Position numbers and translations under genes: made by a program. A stretch of DNA of 48,917 bases from Methylophaga sp. (GTDB lineage: Bacteria; Pseudomonadota; Gammaproteobacteria; Nitrosococcales; Methylophagaceae). Location: NCBI GenBank assembly GCA_020831825.1, contig JAFIFW010000017.1, positions 1 to 48,917 on the forward strand, in the 5' to 3' direction. The notes below the pieces were generated by a model. That model searched no databases, was not told the DNA's origin, and worked only from the letters and a program-made list of their open reading frames with translations. This document shows, one piece after another, positions 23,206-32,830 of the stretch (within the stretch, counting starts at the first letter, position 1; each line of letters opens with the position of its first letter).

Positions 23206-23905
23206 ACAGTTCTGGGCGATAGTGCCTGCTGCCGGCACTGGCAGCCGTATGCAGAGTGACAAGCCAAAGCAGTATCTGCTGTTACAGCAGCAAACGGTGC
23301 TGATGCACACCCTCAACAGGCTGCTGTCACATCCTCAAATATCCGGTCTGGTGATTGCTATTGCCAAGGATGATCCCTGGTGGTCATCACTGGAAATTCC
23401 AGCAGACTGGCCATTACTGATTGCCGAGGGCGGACAACAGCGGTCTGGTTCCGTGTTAAACGCTCTGGATAGGCTGGCTGGAGAGCAAGTGGGAGACCCA
23501 TGGGTATTGGTTCATGATGCGGCAAGACCTTGCTTACGTCATGCCGACATCAATCACATGATCCGCAGTCTGGCGACTGATGAAGTGGGTGGTATTTTAG
23601 CCATGCCAATCACCGATACGGTGAAGCGGGCAACCATGGATGGCCGCGTGGCTGAGACTGTGCCAAGAGAGGCATTGTGGCGAGCCGCAACACCACAAAT
23701 GTTTCGTTTACAACAACTCAGACAGGCACTCAGGCAGGCGATTGCCGCCGGTATCAATGTCACCGATGAGGCCAGTGCGATGGAATACCTGGGGTATCAA
23801 CCAAAACTCATTGCTGGGCATGCGGATAATATCAAAATCACCCTGCCACAGGACTTGCCATTGGCTGATTTGTTTTTACAGCAACAAGGCGGATCAAATT
23901 TATGA
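23195..23905 (+). CDS. ispD: 2-C-methyl-D-erythritol 4-phosphate cytidylyltransferase
   Basis: The third enzyme of the MEP isoprenoid pathway; it joins MEP with CTP. The nucleotidyltransferase opening PAAGTGSRMQSDKPKQY lies at about 10-26, VHDAARP in the middle and TDEASAMEYLG near the end. It has 236 residues from the ATG at 23195. An upstream ATG at 23159 lies within ftsB and adds no conserved sequence. It overlaps ftsB by 11 bp and ispF by 4 bp (ATGA), so the three are co-translated. Confidence 0.96.
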   Translation: MPSEQFWAIVPAAGTGSRMQSDKPKQYLLLQQQTVLMHTLNRLLSHPQISGLVIAIAKDDPWWSSLEIPADWPLLIAEGGQQRSGSVLNALDRLAGEQVGDPWVLVHDAARPCLRHADINHMIRSLATDEVGGILAMPITDTVKRATMDGRVAETVPREALWRAATPQMFRLQQLRQALRQAIAAGINVTDEASAMEYLGYQPKLIAGHADNIKITLPQDLPLADLFLQQQGGSNL

Positions 23906-24381
23906 GAATCGGTCACGGTTATGATGTGCATCGTTTTGCAGCCGGTTGTGATTTGGTGCTGGGCGGTGTCAAGATTGCCCATCACCAGGGCTTGGCTGCA
24001 CATTCGGATGGTGATGTACTGATTCATGCGATTTGCGATGCCTTGCTTGGTGCCGCGGGTCTATGGGATATCGGGCATCACTTTCCAGACAGTGCTGAGG
24101 AGTTTGCAGGCATCGACAGCAGAATTTTGCTACGTCGGGTAAGAGATGCCATCAAAGCAGCAGGCTATGAGGTGGCCAACGTCGACAGCACACTCGTAGC
24201 GCAGGCGCCCAAGCTGGCACCGTTTATCCCTGAAATGCGTCAGAAACTGGCTGCTGATATGCAGATCGACGAAGGTGCGTTGAACATCAAGGCAACCACC
24301 ACCGAAAAGCTCGGCTTTGCAGGGCGAGAAGAGGGCATCGCAGCGCATGCGGTTGCCTTGATTACAAGGGTCCAAAATTGA
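23902..24381 (+). CDS. ispF: 2-C-methyl-D-erythritol 2,4-cyclodiphosphate synthase
   Basis: A zinc-dependent trimeric enzyme of the MEP pathway. It forms the cyclic diphosphate two steps after IspD. The 159 residues begin MRIGHGYDVHRF with metal ligands D8 and H10; AHSDGDVLIHAICDA and KATTTEKLGF are present. ATGA overlap with ispD and TTGA overlap with truD show tight coupling. Confidence 0.97.
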   Translation: MRIGHGYDVHRFAAGCDLVLGGVKIAHHQGLAAHSDGDVLIHAICDALLGAAGLWDIGHHFPDSAEEFAGIDSRILLRRVRDAIKAAGYEVANVDSTLVAQAPKLAPFIPEMRQKLAADMQIDEGALNIKATTTEKLGFAGREEGIAAHAVALITRVQN

Positions 24382-25463
24382 AACATTTTGATTTCAATCA
24401 ATTGCAGCGTTGTTCTGAACGTTCTTCTGACTGCAAGGCGATCATCAGACAATCACCGGCTGATTTTCGAGTCACAGAAATACTGCCATTTGCGCCCGAG
24501 GGCACGGGCGGGCATCACTGGTTATTCATCGAAAAGACCGATACCAATACCGACTGGTTGGCAAATGCACTGGCCCGTTTTGCCGGCGTTCCTCAAGTGG
24601 CGGTTGGCTATGCCGGTTTGAAAGACCGACATGCCATCACAAGGCAATGGTTCAGCGTCAACCTTGAAGGTCATGAAGTGCCGGATTGGTCAAAATTTGA
24701 TACCGAACAGTACCGGATCATTGAAGCACATCGACACAATAAAAAACTTAAGCGAGGCGCGTTGCAAGGTAACCGCTTTGATATTACATTACGTGAGCTT
24801 TCAGGGGATAAAGATGCCTGGCTGGACGGACTTTCGCGCATAAAAGAACAAGGTGTTCCCAACTACTTTGCAGAGCAGAGATTTGGTCATCAGTCAGGTA
24901 ATTTGTTTCGGGCTGATCAGTGGTTTCAGACCGGCCGGGCACCCAATCGTCGTAACCAACGCAGCATCATCTTGTCGGCGGGTCGGTCCTGGCTGTTCAA
25001 TCTGGTGTTGTCGGAACGCATCAAATCTGGCAACTGGAATCAGGCCTTGCAGGGTGATGTGATGCAGTTGGCTGGCAGCCGCAGTTTTTTTCACCATGCC
25101 GAGGTGGATGCGGACATTGAACAGCGGCTTGCTCAGATGGATATACATCCAACAGGTCCGCTCTGGGGTCGCGGCAGAGTGCCGAATTCTGGACTCAGTC
25201 TGCAGCTTGAGGAGACCCTGCTGCAAGACTGGCAGGATTGGAAACAAGCACTGGAAAAGGCTGGGTTATCACAAGAACGGCGCGCGCTCAGGGTGTTTCC
25301 TGAGCAGATGGATTGGCAGTTTGTTGATGACAAATGCCTGAAACTCTCGATGCAATTACCGGCAGGTAGTTATCTGACTGCGGTGCTTCGTGAGCTCGCT
25401 CAGATTGACGATGCCAGTCTGATCGTCAACACTGGAGATAACTCAGTTGAGGATGCTGAATAA
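24378..25463 (+). CDS. truD: tRNA pseudouridine(13) synthase
   Basis: Isomerises U13 of tRNA-Glu to pseudouridine. The catalytic Asp is D83 in the YAGLKDRHA motif; NYFAEQRFG, the FQGxRF-like NRFD element and a C-terminal SYLTAVLREL are also conserved. It has 361 residues. The start is a TTG at 24378, overlapping the ispF stop as TTGA; the protein begins with the usual phenylalanine-rich segment and no ATG fits. The ispD-ispF-truD order is common in gammaproteobacteria. Confidence 0.95.
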   Translation: MKHFDFNQLQRCSERSSDCKAIIRQSPADFRVTEILPFAPEGTGGHHWLFIEKTDTNTDWLANALARFAGVPQVAVGYAGLKDRHAITRQWFSVNLEGHEVPDWSKFDTEQYRIIEAHRHNKKLKRGALQGNRFDITLRELSGDKDAWLDGLSRIKEQGVPNYFAEQRFGHQSGNLFRADQWFQTGRAPNRRNQRSIILSAGRSWLFNLVLSERIKSGNWNQALQGDVMQLAGSRSFFHHAEVDADIEQRLAQMDIHPTGPLWGRGRVPNSGLSLQLEETLLQDWQDWKQALEKAGLSQERRALRVFPEQMDWQFVDDKCLKLSMQLPAGSYLTAVLRELAQIDDASLIVNTGDNSVEDAE

Positions 25464-25481
25464 ATTATCGGGGCACCGGTC

Positions 25482-26258
25482 ATGAAATATCTCTTGTCCT
25501 TATTGATTTGCTTTATACCCTTGCTTGCCAATGCCAAAAGCTGGCAGGCGAGCAGTCCTGAACATCAAATGGCGGTGCTCGAGTTATTCACTTCGGAGGG
25601 CTGTGGCCGATGTCCGCCAGCCGAACAATGGATTAAGCAACTTCCCGAGATAGGCATTGATGATCAGCGCCTGATAGTGCTGGCTTTTCATGTTGACTAT
25701 CTGGATGAACAAAAAGGCTGGGTGGACGCGTTTGCCCGGCCCGAATTTACCGCCAGGCAGCGACAACTTGCTCGACTCAATCTGTTTCAAACCATTTTCA
25801 CCCCCGAATTTGTACTCAGCGGCGAGGTGGTGCATAACTGGCGCCAACACTTGGAAGATGTGGTGCTTTTTGTCAATGATTTACAGCCAGAGGCGGATAT
25901 CTCGCTGCAGGTTGAACATGACTCGCAGACACAGCAGTTGTTGATAGATACGCATGTACTGGTAGACGGTGAGCATAATCAGGCGCATTCCAGCCTGTAT
26001 CTGGCCGTCAAGGAAAACAACCTCCAGAGTCATGTCACCGCAGGTGATAATGCCGGTCGACACTTTAATCATCAGAATGTCGTTCGGCGTTGGCTTGGAC
26101 CCTATCCGCTGGACAGGGAAATGCTGATCAGTGCTGAAGTACCGGTTGAGGACGACTGGCAGCTGGATCAATTGACTGTGGTGGCCGTTGTTCAAAACCT
26201 GAGTGATGCATTTGTCTTGCAGGCAGTCGCTCTGCCGCTGGAGCATGAAGGAAACTGA
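25482..26258 (+). CDS. DUF1223 thioredoxin-like periplasmic protein
   Basis: A 258-residue protein with a signal peptide (about 1-18, ending LLANA) and a thioredoxin-like domain. The hallmark is ELFTSEGCGRCPPAE, with C41 and C44 forming a CxxC pair, followed by VLAFHVDYLD and TPEFVLSG, all characteristic of DUF1223. Function is not established for the family. The CxxC and the periplasmic location suggest a redox role. It begins 18 bp after truD and shares one base (TGATG) with the cysG start. Confidence 0.9.
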   Translation: MKYLLSLLICFIPLLANAKSWQASSPEHQMAVLELFTSEGCGRCPPAEQWIKQLPEIGIDDQRLIVLAFHVDYLDEQKGWVDAFARPEFTARQRQLARLNLFQTIFTPEFVLSGEVVHNWRQHLEDVVLFVNDLQPEADISLQVEHDSQTQQLLIDTHVLVDGEHNQAHSSLYLAVKENNLQSHVTAGDNAGRHFNHQNVVRRWLGPYPLDREMLISAEVPVEDDWQLDQLTVVAVVQNLSDAFVLQAVALPLEHEGN

Positions 26259-27682
26259 TGGATTATTTACCGATTTTTATTGATCTCAAGGATCGACAAT
26301 GTGTGGTTGTGGGCGGCGGCGAGATTGCGGCCAGAAAAGCTGCACTGCTGCTCAAGGCGCAGGCCAAGGTCACTATCATCGCCCCGGATATTGCCGAACC
26401 CACCCGTCAGATGCTTGTGGATAGTCAGTGGGCGGGACGCGTCTTCTGGTTAAAGGCAGTTTTTGACAAACATCATCTCTATCAACAGCGCATTGTGATT
26501 GCAGCCACCGACGATAACGAGGTCAATCTTGCCGTTTACCGGGCGGCGAGAGCCAAAGGCTTGTTGGTTAACGTGGCGGATGAGCCTGAGTTATGTGATT
26601 TCATTCTGGCCTCAATTCTGGATCGTTCACCTATAGTCATTGCCGTGTCCAGTGGTGGACAGTCGCCGATTCTGGCGAGAAACCTGCGAGCACGATTAGA
26701 AACATTGATTCCGCCCGCCTACAGTCGTCTTGGTGATCTGGTCGGCCGTTACCGGGAAGCGGTCAAGGACAAGTTCAGCCAATTGGCCCAGCGTCGCAGG
26801 TTTTGGGAGTCAGTCCTGGAAGGTCCGGTTGCCGATCATATGCTGGCAGGTCGTGAGGAACTGGCCGAACAGACACTGAAGACATTAATTGACAACACTG
26901 CGGATAATGCGTTGCAGCAGGGTGAGGTGTACCTGGTCGGTGCCGGGCCGGGCGATCCTGATTTGCTGACCTTCAAAGCCTTGCGACTGATGCAGCAGGC
27001 GGATGTGGTGTTTTATGACCGCCTGGTCAGCAAGGAAGTGCTGGCATTGGTTAGACGTGAAGCTGAGCTGGTTTATGTCGGCAAAAAACGTGCCTGGCAT
27101 CACAAACGACAGGATGAAATTAATTTTTTGCTGCTTGAGCACGCCAAGCAAGGTCGTCGAGTGTTACGTTTGAAAGGTGGCGATCCATTTATCTTCGGGC
27201 GTGGTGGTGAAGAGATCGCGACGCTGGCAGAAAATAAAATTCCTTTTCAGGTGGTTCCGGGAATTACAGCTGCATCCGGCTGTGCCAGTTATGCCGGTAT
27301 TCCGCTGACGCACCGGGATTATTCTCAGAGTTGCATGTTTGTCACTGGACAGCTCAAAGAAGGTGAGCTGGATCTGAACTGGCAAAGTCTGGTTCAGCCA
27401 AGACAAACCATCGTGGTGTACATGGGGCTGGTCGGACTGCCTGTTCTAAGTCAGCAACTGCAGGCTAATGGTATGCGTGCGGATATGCCTGCTGCGCTGG
27501 TGCAACAGGGCACCACGGAAAACCAGAAAGTCTGGATTAGTACGGTAGCAGAATTACCTCAGCTTGCTGAACGAGAGCAACCGATAGCGCCCACGCTGGT
27601 CATTATTGGTGAAGTAGTATGTCTTCACAATTCACTAAATTGGTTTAAACCTGCGGATCAAAACGCATCGATAGATCAATAG
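26258..27682 (+). CDS. cysG: Siroheme synthase (CysG)
   Basis: A trifunctional enzyme making siroheme for sulfite and nitrite reductases. The N-terminal half (about 1-200) is the NAD-dependent dehydrogenase/ferrochelatase, with VVGGGEIAARKAALLL near 17-32. The C-terminal half (about 217-460) is the SAM-dependent uroporphyrinogen III methyltransferase, with YLVGAGPGDPDLLT and LKGGDPFIFGRGGEE. The 474 residues match the fused form. It is coupled to the DUF1223 gene by a one-base overlap. Its last 38 bp overlap the convergent nadC gene. Confidence 0.96.
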   Translation: MDYLPIFIDLKDRQCVVVGGGEIAARKAALLLKAQAKVTIIAPDIAEPTRQMLVDSQWAGRVFWLKAVFDKHHLYQQRIVIAATDDNEVNLAVYRAARAKGLLVNVADEPELCDFILASILDRSPIVIAVSSGGQSPILARNLRARLETLIPPAYSRLGDLVGRYREAVKDKFSQLAQRRRFWESVLEGPVADHMLAGREELAEQTLKTLIDNTADNALQQGEVYLVGAGPGDPDLLTFKALRLMQQADVVFYDRLVSKEVLALVRREAELVYVGKKRAWHHKRQDEINFLLLEHAKQGRRVLRLKGGDPFIFGRGGEEIATLAENKIPFQVVPGITAASGCASYAGIPLTHRDYSQSCMFVTGQLKEGELDLNWQSLVQPRQTIVVYMGLVGLPVLSQQLQANGMRADMPAALVQQGTTENQKVWISTVAELPQLAEREQPIAPTLVIIGEVVCLHNSLNWFKPADQNASIDQ

Positions 27683-28496
27683 CCGCAATATCCTTGGTCA
27701 GTGCACCGACAGAGATCCGATCAACGCCGGTTTCTGCCACTTGGCGGATATTGTCGAGGCTGATGTTGCCCGATGCTTCCAGTAATGCGGCCTGCTGATT
27801 AATCGCCACGGCTTCAACCATCAGTGGCAGCTGGAAATTATCGAGCATAATGATGTCGGCGCGGGCGGCCAGTGCCTGATGCAGCTCATCGAGATTTTCG
27901 ACTTCAACTTCAATGCTGACGCCGGGGTGTAGCTGCTGTGCCAGTTTGACCGCCGCGGCGATGCTTCCTGCCGCATTGATGTGGTTTTCCTTGATCAGAA
28001 TCGCATCATAAAGCCCAAAGCGATGATTGTCACAACCGCCGCATTGCACCGCGTATTTTTGTGCAATTCGATAGCCGGGCAGTGTCTTGCGAGTATCAAG
28101 GACCGACACCGGCAAGCCTGAAACAGCGTCAGCATAGCGCCGGGAAATGGTGGCCGTTGCCGACAGGGTTTGCAGGAAATTCATCGCGGTTCTCTCGCCC
28201 GTCAATAATTTTCTTGCAGAACCTTGCAGGCTGCAGATCACGCTATCGGCGCTGATACGGTCACCATCGTTAAAATACCACTCGATGTGAATGTCAGGAT
28301 CCAGTTGCTGAAAAACACTGTTAAACCAATCCTGACCGCACAGGCAGCAGTCCTGCCGGGTGAGCAGGCGCGCATGGGAATATTGTTTCTCAGGAATCAG
28401 AACAGCAGTCAAATCGCCTTGGCCGATGTCCTCTAACAGTGCCAGTTTTACCTGAGATTGAATAAACGCTTGCGGAACCGGGTTGAGAATTGACAT
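27645..28496 (-). CDS. nadC: Nicotinate-nucleotide pyrophosphorylase (carboxylating)
   Basis: Makes nicotinate mononucleotide from quinolinate and PRPP in NAD biosynthesis. The 283 residues contain EDIGQGDLT near the start, GERTAMNFLQ, DTRKTLPGYR, KYAVQCGGCDNHRFGLYDA and the C-terminal SVGALTKD. It is transcribed from the minus strand. The last 38 bp lie inside the 3' end of cysG on the other strand, so the two convergent genes share sequence and no terminator lies between them. Confidence 0.96.
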   Translation of the reverse strand: MSILNPVPQAFIQSQVKLALLEDIGQGDLTAVLIPEKQYSHARLLTRQDCCLCGQDWFNSVFQQLDPDIHIEWYFNDGDRISADSVICSLQGSARKLLTGERTAMNFLQTLSATATISRRYADAVSGLPVSVLDTRKTLPGYRIAQKYAVQCGGCDNHRFGLYDAILIKENHINAAGSIAAAVKLAQQLHPGVSIEVEVENLDELHQALAARADIIMLDNFQLPLMVEAVAINQQAALLEASGNISLDNIRQVAETGVDRISVGALTKDIAAIDLSMRFDPQV

Positions 28497-28583
28497 GAAA
28501 AACCTGAGTATTGAATAAACAGCAAATAGGGTAACGTGTGTGGCATTGATAATCTATCGCGATGACTTTTCAGGAGTACTTCA

Positions 28584-29159
28584 GTGAGCGACAGTCGCAC
28601 TGGATTCAAAATTGACCGACGGACAGGCATTCTTAACGAGGCGAAGTTTCTTCTGTCTCCAAATCATGATCAGCGTCCCGATCCGGCTGACATCGGCGGC
28701 ATTGTCTTACATAACATCAGTTTGCCACCAGGCCAATTCAATGGCGATTGGATCACCGATTTATTTTTGAATCGCCTTGATCCAGAGGCGCATCCCTATT
28801 TTGAAGCAATTGCTTTGATGCGTGTTTCCGCCCATCTGCTGATACGACGAAATGGTGAACTGATACAGTATGTACCATTTCATTTGCGCGCCTGGCATGC
28901 CGGTGAATCTTGCTGGAATGGTCGGCAACGTTGTAATGACTTTACCGTGGGTATTGAGCTGGAAGGCGATGATCGCAGTGCTTTTGAAACGGCGCAATAT
29001 CAGTCATTGGTTGAGGTCATTGAGGCGCTGCTGTTGGCCTATCCAACGCTAAGCAAGACAGCCATTACCGGGCACGAACATATCGCGCCAGGGCGGAAAA
29101 CGGATCCTGGTCCATTTTTTGATTGGGCAGCGTTGCATGCAGCACTTGGCTCCGACTAA
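28584..29159 (+). CDS. ampD: 1,6-anhydro-N-acetylmuramyl-L-alanine amidase
   Basis: A cytoplasmic zinc amidase (amidase_2 fold) that cleaves the peptide from anhydro-muropeptides in murein recycling. The zinc ligands are H43 in VLHNIS, a His in ITGHEHIAPGRKTDPG, and the Asp of the same block. WHAGES and FTVGIELEG are further signatures. It has 191 residues and no signal peptide. The start is a GTG at 28584 behind an AGGAG sequence. It acts in the same pathway as nagZ and probably the YkuD gene at 10.1-11.7 kb. In some bacteria the AmpD substrate controls AmpR and beta-lactamase; no ampR or ampC gene is visible here. Confidence 0.94.
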   Translation: MSDSRTGFKIDRRTGILNEAKFLLSPNHDQRPDPADIGGIVLHNISLPPGQFNGDWITDLFLNRLDPEAHPYFEAIALMRVSAHLLIRRNGELIQYVPFHLRAWHAGESCWNGRQRCNDFTVGIELEGDDRSAFETAQYQSLVEVIEALLLAYPTLSKTAITGHEHIAPGRKTDPGPFFDWAALHAALGSD

Positions 29160-29163
29160 AACA

Positions 29164-29190
29164 AAAAAGCCGCTTTTCAGCGGCTTTTTT
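29164..29190. terminator. Bidirectional terminator between ampD and the FKBP gene
   Basis: A symmetric hairpin, AAAAAAGCCGC / GCGGCTTTTTT with a short TTTTCA loop, lies between two convergent genes. The A run on one side and T run on the other allow it to work in both directions. Confidence 0.9.
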
Positions 29191-29208
29191 ATCGGACGCC
29201 TCTCAGTT

Positions 29209-29883
29209 TTACTGAGTAATTGCGACTAACTCGATATCAAAAATCAGTGTTTCATTTGGGCCAATCAATTCCCCAGCACCACGTGGACCATATGCCAGAT
29301 TACCAGGGATCACAACACGCCATTTAGCGCCTTCCTGCATCATTTGCAGTGCCTCTTGCCAGCCTTGGATAACACCATTAACCGGGAATGTCGCAGGTTC
29401 ACCACGATCATAGGAGCTGTCAAATACGGTGCCATCGATTAATGTGCCGTGGTAGTGGGCAATTACACGGTCTTCTGGGCCGGGTGTCGCGCCATCGCCA
29501 GCTTGAAGAACTTCGTATTGCAGACCACTTTCAGTTGTTACAACACCGTCACGAGCAGCGTTCTCAGTCATGAAAGCTTTGGCTTGGGCTTGCTTCTCGT
29601 TGAGGATTTCAGCCATTTTTTGCGCTTGTTTTTGTTGATATTCGCCAACCAGGCGCTCTGCGGTTGCCTGGTCTAGACGGGGCTGTTGTCCTGCGAGCAT
29701 ATCTGCAACGCCAGCGCTGAAAGCCGATAAGTCGAGATCGATGCCTTCGGCTAGCATGTTTTGTCCGACCTGAATGCCGAAGATATAGCTGAGTTTTTGT
29801 TGGTCTGTATCAAGGTTGGCGTTGTCTGCCATTGCATAGGCTCCGAATAACATTGGAAGAAAGGCTAGTGTTTTTAATTTCAT
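29209..29883 (-). CDS. FKBP-type peptidyl-prolyl isomerase, FkpA/Mip-like
   Basis: A secreted proline isomerase and folding chaperone for envelope proteins. Residues 1-19 form a signal peptide ending AYAMA. An N-terminal helical dimerisation domain (about 25-125, with a glutamine- and lysine-rich long helix) precedes the FKBP domain (about 130-222) with GTLIDGTVFDSSYDRGEP, VIQGWQEAL and NLAYGPRGAG. The 224 residues fit the Mip/FkpA group, though the symbol is not certain. It is transcribed towards ampD, separated by a bidirectional terminator. Confidence 0.92.
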   Translation of the reverse strand: MKLKTLAFLPMLFGAYAMADNANLDTDQQKLSYIFGIQVGQNMLAEGIDLDLSAFSAGVADMLAGQQPRLDQATAERLVGEYQQKQAQKMAEILNEKQAQAKAFMTENAARDGVVTTESGLQYEVLQAGDGATPGPEDRVIAHYHGTLIDGTVFDSSYDRGEPATFPVNGVIQGWQEALQMMQEGAKWRVVIPGNLAYGPRGAGELIGPNETLIFDIELVAITQ

Positions 29884-30011
29884 TCATTTGCTCTCATAAA
29901 GGTTAACAGTTCATCGGGTGGTTCGAGTTAGTACCCGGGACGACAGCGAAGTTCACCATACCCGAATCCGTATTTTTTTTCATCTGGCTCGTTAATATCT
30001 GACTAAAGTAC

Positions 30012-30040
30012 TTGGTTATTAGAGCAATTGATACTATAAT
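30012..30040 (+). promoter_or_regulatory. sigma70 promoter of the SUF operon
   Basis: TTGGTT at 30012-30017 and a perfect TATAAT at 30035-30040, separated by 17 bp. The predicted start of transcription falls within the symmetric sequences GGTACC and CCAATTGG (30041-30052), directly before the GGAGGAG ribosome-binding site. An Rrf2 regulator encoded first in the operon could bind there, which would give autoregulation. Confidence 0.75.
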
Positions 30041-30062
30041 GGTACCAATTGGAGGAGTTGCC

Positions 30063-30551
30063 ATGTTACGCATGGGAAAATTGACAGATTACGGCATTGT
30101 ATTGATGAGTTATCTGGCTGCTAACAGAATCTCGCAGCACAGCGCTCATACTTTATCTGACGCAGTACAGATGCCATTGCCTACGGTTCGCAAAGTGCTC
30201 AAGCATCTCTCTGCTGCGGGATTGTTAAATTCTGAGCGTGGTGCACAAGGTGGTTATGCATTGAGCCGTCAGCCGGAATTGATCTCGGTCGCTGAAATTA
30301 TAACGGCGATTGAAGGACCGATTGCACTGACAGAATGTGTCAGTTCTGAGAGTCACTGTGATCAGGAAACTCACTGTGCCGTCCAAACTAACTGGACGCG
30401 TATCAACAATGCTGTTTTCCATGCGCTTGACGAGGTCAAGCTGTCGCACATGCTGACACTACCTGCATCAGCTTCACGGCCGCTGGTGTTTTTTCCTGCG
30501 GCCGACAAATTGAACAAAATTAATCTAAATGATGGTGAAGTCCATGACTGA
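30063..30551 (+). CDS. Rrf2-family SUF operon regulator, IscR-like
   Basis: An iron-sulfur-sensing winged-helix repressor of 162 residues. The N-terminal helix-turn-helix includes [17 protein letters not shown] near 39-55. Three cysteines, C92, C99 and C105, have spacing very close to the IscR cluster ligands (92, 98, 104), so it probably binds a [2Fe-2S] cluster. The ATG at 30063 follows GGAGGAG; an upstream ATG at 30012 would lie inside the promoter. As first gene of the SUF operon it probably matches the SUF-system regulators of this family. It overlaps sufB by 8 bp. Confidence 0.92.
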   Translation: MLRMGKLTDYGIVLMSYLAANRISQHSAHTLSDAVQMPLPTVRKVLKHLSAAGLLNSERGAQGGYALSRQPELISVAEIITAIEGPIALTECVSSESHCDQETHCAVQTNWTRINNAVFHALDEVKLSHMLTLPASASRPLVFFPAADKLNKINLNDGEVHD

Positions 30552-31992
30552 TCAAACACAACAACTGGAGACATTGACGCGTAAGGAGTACAGCGCTGGT
30601 TTTGTCACTGATATCGAGTCTGACAGCCTGCCTCCGGGTCTTAATGAAGACGTTATCCGCGAAATTTCCCGCATTAAAAACGAGCCTGAGTTCTTACTGG
30701 AATGGCGGCTGAAAGCCTATCGTCACTGGTTGACGATGGATACGCCGATCTGGGCACATGTGCAATATCCTGAAGTCGATTTTCAGGCGATCAGCTACTA
30801 TTCCGCGCCCAAGAAAAAGACCGATGGGCCCAAGAGTCTTGATGAGGTCGATCCCGAGTTGCTGAGAACCTACGAAAAACTGGGTGTGCCGCTCGATGAA
30901 CGTGCGCGTCTGGCGGGCGTTGCTGTAGACGCTGTGTTTGACAGTGTTTCGGTCGCTAATACGTTCCAGGACAAATTGGCGGAACAGGGCATCATTTTTA
31001 TGCCGCTATCCAAAGCGGTTCAGGAATACCCGGAGCTCATTAAACAGTATCTGGGCTCCGTCGTGCCTTATCAGGACAACTATTACGCGGCGCTTAACTC
31101 GGCGGTGTTCAGCGATGGTTCCTTTGTTTACATACCTAAAGGCGTGCGTTGCCCAATGGAGTTGTCAACGTATTTCCGTATTAATGCGGCCAATACCGGA
31201 CAGTTCGAACGTACACTGATCATCGCCGATGATGACGCGTATGTCAGTTATCTGGAAGGCTGTACTGCCCCGATGCGCGACGAAAATCAGCTGCATGCTG
31301 CGGTCGTTGAGCTGGTGGCGATGAATCGTGCCGAGATCAAGTATTCCACCGTGCAAAACTGGTATCCCGGTGATGAAAACGGCAAAGGTGGTATCTACAA
31401 CTTTGTGACCAAGCGTGCAGCTTGTCGTGGCGAATCATCAAAAGTTTCATGGACTCAAGTTGAGACGGGTTCGGCGATTACCTGGAAATATCCAAGTGTC
31501 GTGTTGCAGGGCGATAACTCTGTAGGCGAGTTTTACTCCGTGGCTGTGACCAACAACATGCAACAGGCTGACACTGGTACCAAGATGATTCATTTGGGCA
31601 AAAACACCAGCTCAACCATCATCTCAAAAGGTATTTCAGCGGGACGTTCGCAAAATGCATATCGTGGCTTGGTGCGAATGGGGCCTAACGCCGAAAATGC
31701 CCGAAATTACACCGAGTGTGATTCATTGCTGATGGGGGATCGTTGTGCGGCACACACTTTCCCTTACATCGAAGTGAAAAACCCGACCGCAAAAGTCGAG
31801 CATGAAGCGTCAACTTCCAAAATCAGTGAAGACCAGTTGTTTTATTGCAAACAGCGAGGTCTGGATACTGAAGATGCGGTATCGATGATCGTTAACGGTT
31901 TTTGTAAGCAGGTGATTCGTGAATTGCCGATGGAATTTGCCGTAGAGGCTCAGAACCTGCTTGGTTTATCGCTGGAAGGATCGGTGGGTTAG
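30544..31992 (+). CDS. sufB: Fe-S cluster assembly scaffold protein SufB
   Basis: The main scaffold subunit of the SufBCD complex, where Fe-S clusters are built in the cytoplasm. It has 482 residues from the ATG at 30544, with [35 protein letters not shown], and the C-terminal [19 protein letters not shown] typical of SufB. The ATG at 30544 overlaps the regulator gene and follows GGTGAAG. A start at 30529 would add five residues and cannot be excluded. Confidence 0.97.
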   Translation: MTDQTQQLETLTRKEYSAGFVTDIESDSLPPGLNEDVIREISRIKNEPEFLLEWRLKAYRHWLTMDTPIWAHVQYPEVDFQAISYYSAPKKKTDGPKSLDEVDPELLRTYEKLGVPLDERARLAGVAVDAVFDSVSVANTFQDKLAEQGIIFMPLSKAVQEYPELIKQYLGSVVPYQDNYYAALNSAVFSDGSFVYIPKGVRCPMELSTYFRINAANTGQFERTLIIADDDAYVSYLEGCTAPMRDENQLHAAVVELVAMNRAEIKYSTVQNWYPGDENGKGGIYNFVTKRAACRGESSKVSWTQVETGSAITWKYPSVVLQGDNSVGEFYSVAVTNNMQQADTGTKMIHLGKNTSSTIISKGISAGRSQNAYRGLVRMGPNAENARNYTECDSLLMGDRCAAHTFPYIEVKNPTAKVEHEASTSKISEDQLFYCKQRGLDTEDAVSMIVNGFCKQVIRELPMEFAVEAQNLLGLSLEGSVG

Positions 31993-32062
31993 TCAAACTC
32001 TCCACACCATGATCCGCTACTGAAATACTAAAAAAATACTTATTTCGAAGAGTTAAAAATTT

Positions 32063-32830
32063 ATGAAAATGCTGGAAATCAAAAACCTGCACGCCACTAT
32101 TGATGGCAAGGAAATTCTTAAAGGAATCGATCTGACCGTTAATGCCGGCGAAGTTCACGCCATTATGGGACCTAACGGCGCAGGTAAAAGCACGCTGTCA
32201 AACGTGCTGGCTGGCCGTGATGGTTATGAAATTACCCAGGGTGAGATCCTTTACAAGGGCGAAAATCTAATTGATCTGGAACCGGAAGAACGGGCTCAAC
32301 GCGGGGTCTTTCTGGCTTTTCAATACCCGGTCGAAATTCCTGGCGTAAGCAATATCTATCTCTTGAAAGCTGCACTGAATGCGGTTCGCAAATATCAGGG
32401 ACTGGATGAGCTTGACGCGATTGATTTTCTGACTCTGGTTCGCAGCAAAATGGAACTGGTCAAGATGGACGAGCAGTTTCTGCATCGCAGTGTTAACGAA
32501 GGTTTCTCCGGTGGTGAGAAAAAACGCAACGAAATTCTGCAAATGGCTTTGCTGGAGCCTGCGCTGGCAATTCTTGATGAAACTGACTCAGGTCTGGACA
32601 TTGATGCCTTGCGCATTGTTTCGGAAGGTGTAAACGCCCTGCGTGATACAGATCGCTCAATGATCATGATTACCCACTACCAGCGTTTGCTGGACTACAT
32701 CGTGCCGGATTACGTGCACGTGTTATCTAACGGCCGTATTGTTAAATCAGGTGATAAGGATCTTGCCAAAGAATTGGAAAGATCAGGCTACAGCTGGATT
32801 CATGACGCTCCTGAAGGTGTTGGCGCATGA
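32063..32830 (+). CDS. sufC: Fe-S assembly ATPase SufC
   Basis: The ABC-type ATPase of the SufBCD complex. ATP binding by SufC dimers drives the SufB-SufD rearrangement needed for cluster assembly. Walker A GPNGAGKS lies at 36-43, the signature [13 protein letters not shown] near 150-162, and Walker [13 protein letters not shown] after it. The 255 residues are family-typical. A 70-bp gap separates it from sufB. It ends in an ATGA overlap with sufD. Confidence 0.97.
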   Translation: MKMLEIKNLHATIDGKEILKGIDLTVNAGEVHAIMGPNGAGKSTLSNVLAGRDGYEITQGEILYKGENLIDLEPEERAQRGVFLAFQYPVEIPGVSNIYLLKAALNAVRKYQGLDELDAIDFLTLVRSKMELVKMDEQFLHRSVNEGFSGGEKKRNEILQMALLEPALAILDETDSGLDIDALRIVSEGVNALRDTDRSMIMITHYQRLLDYIVPDYVHVLSNGRIVKSGDKDLAKELERSGYSWIHDAPEGVGA

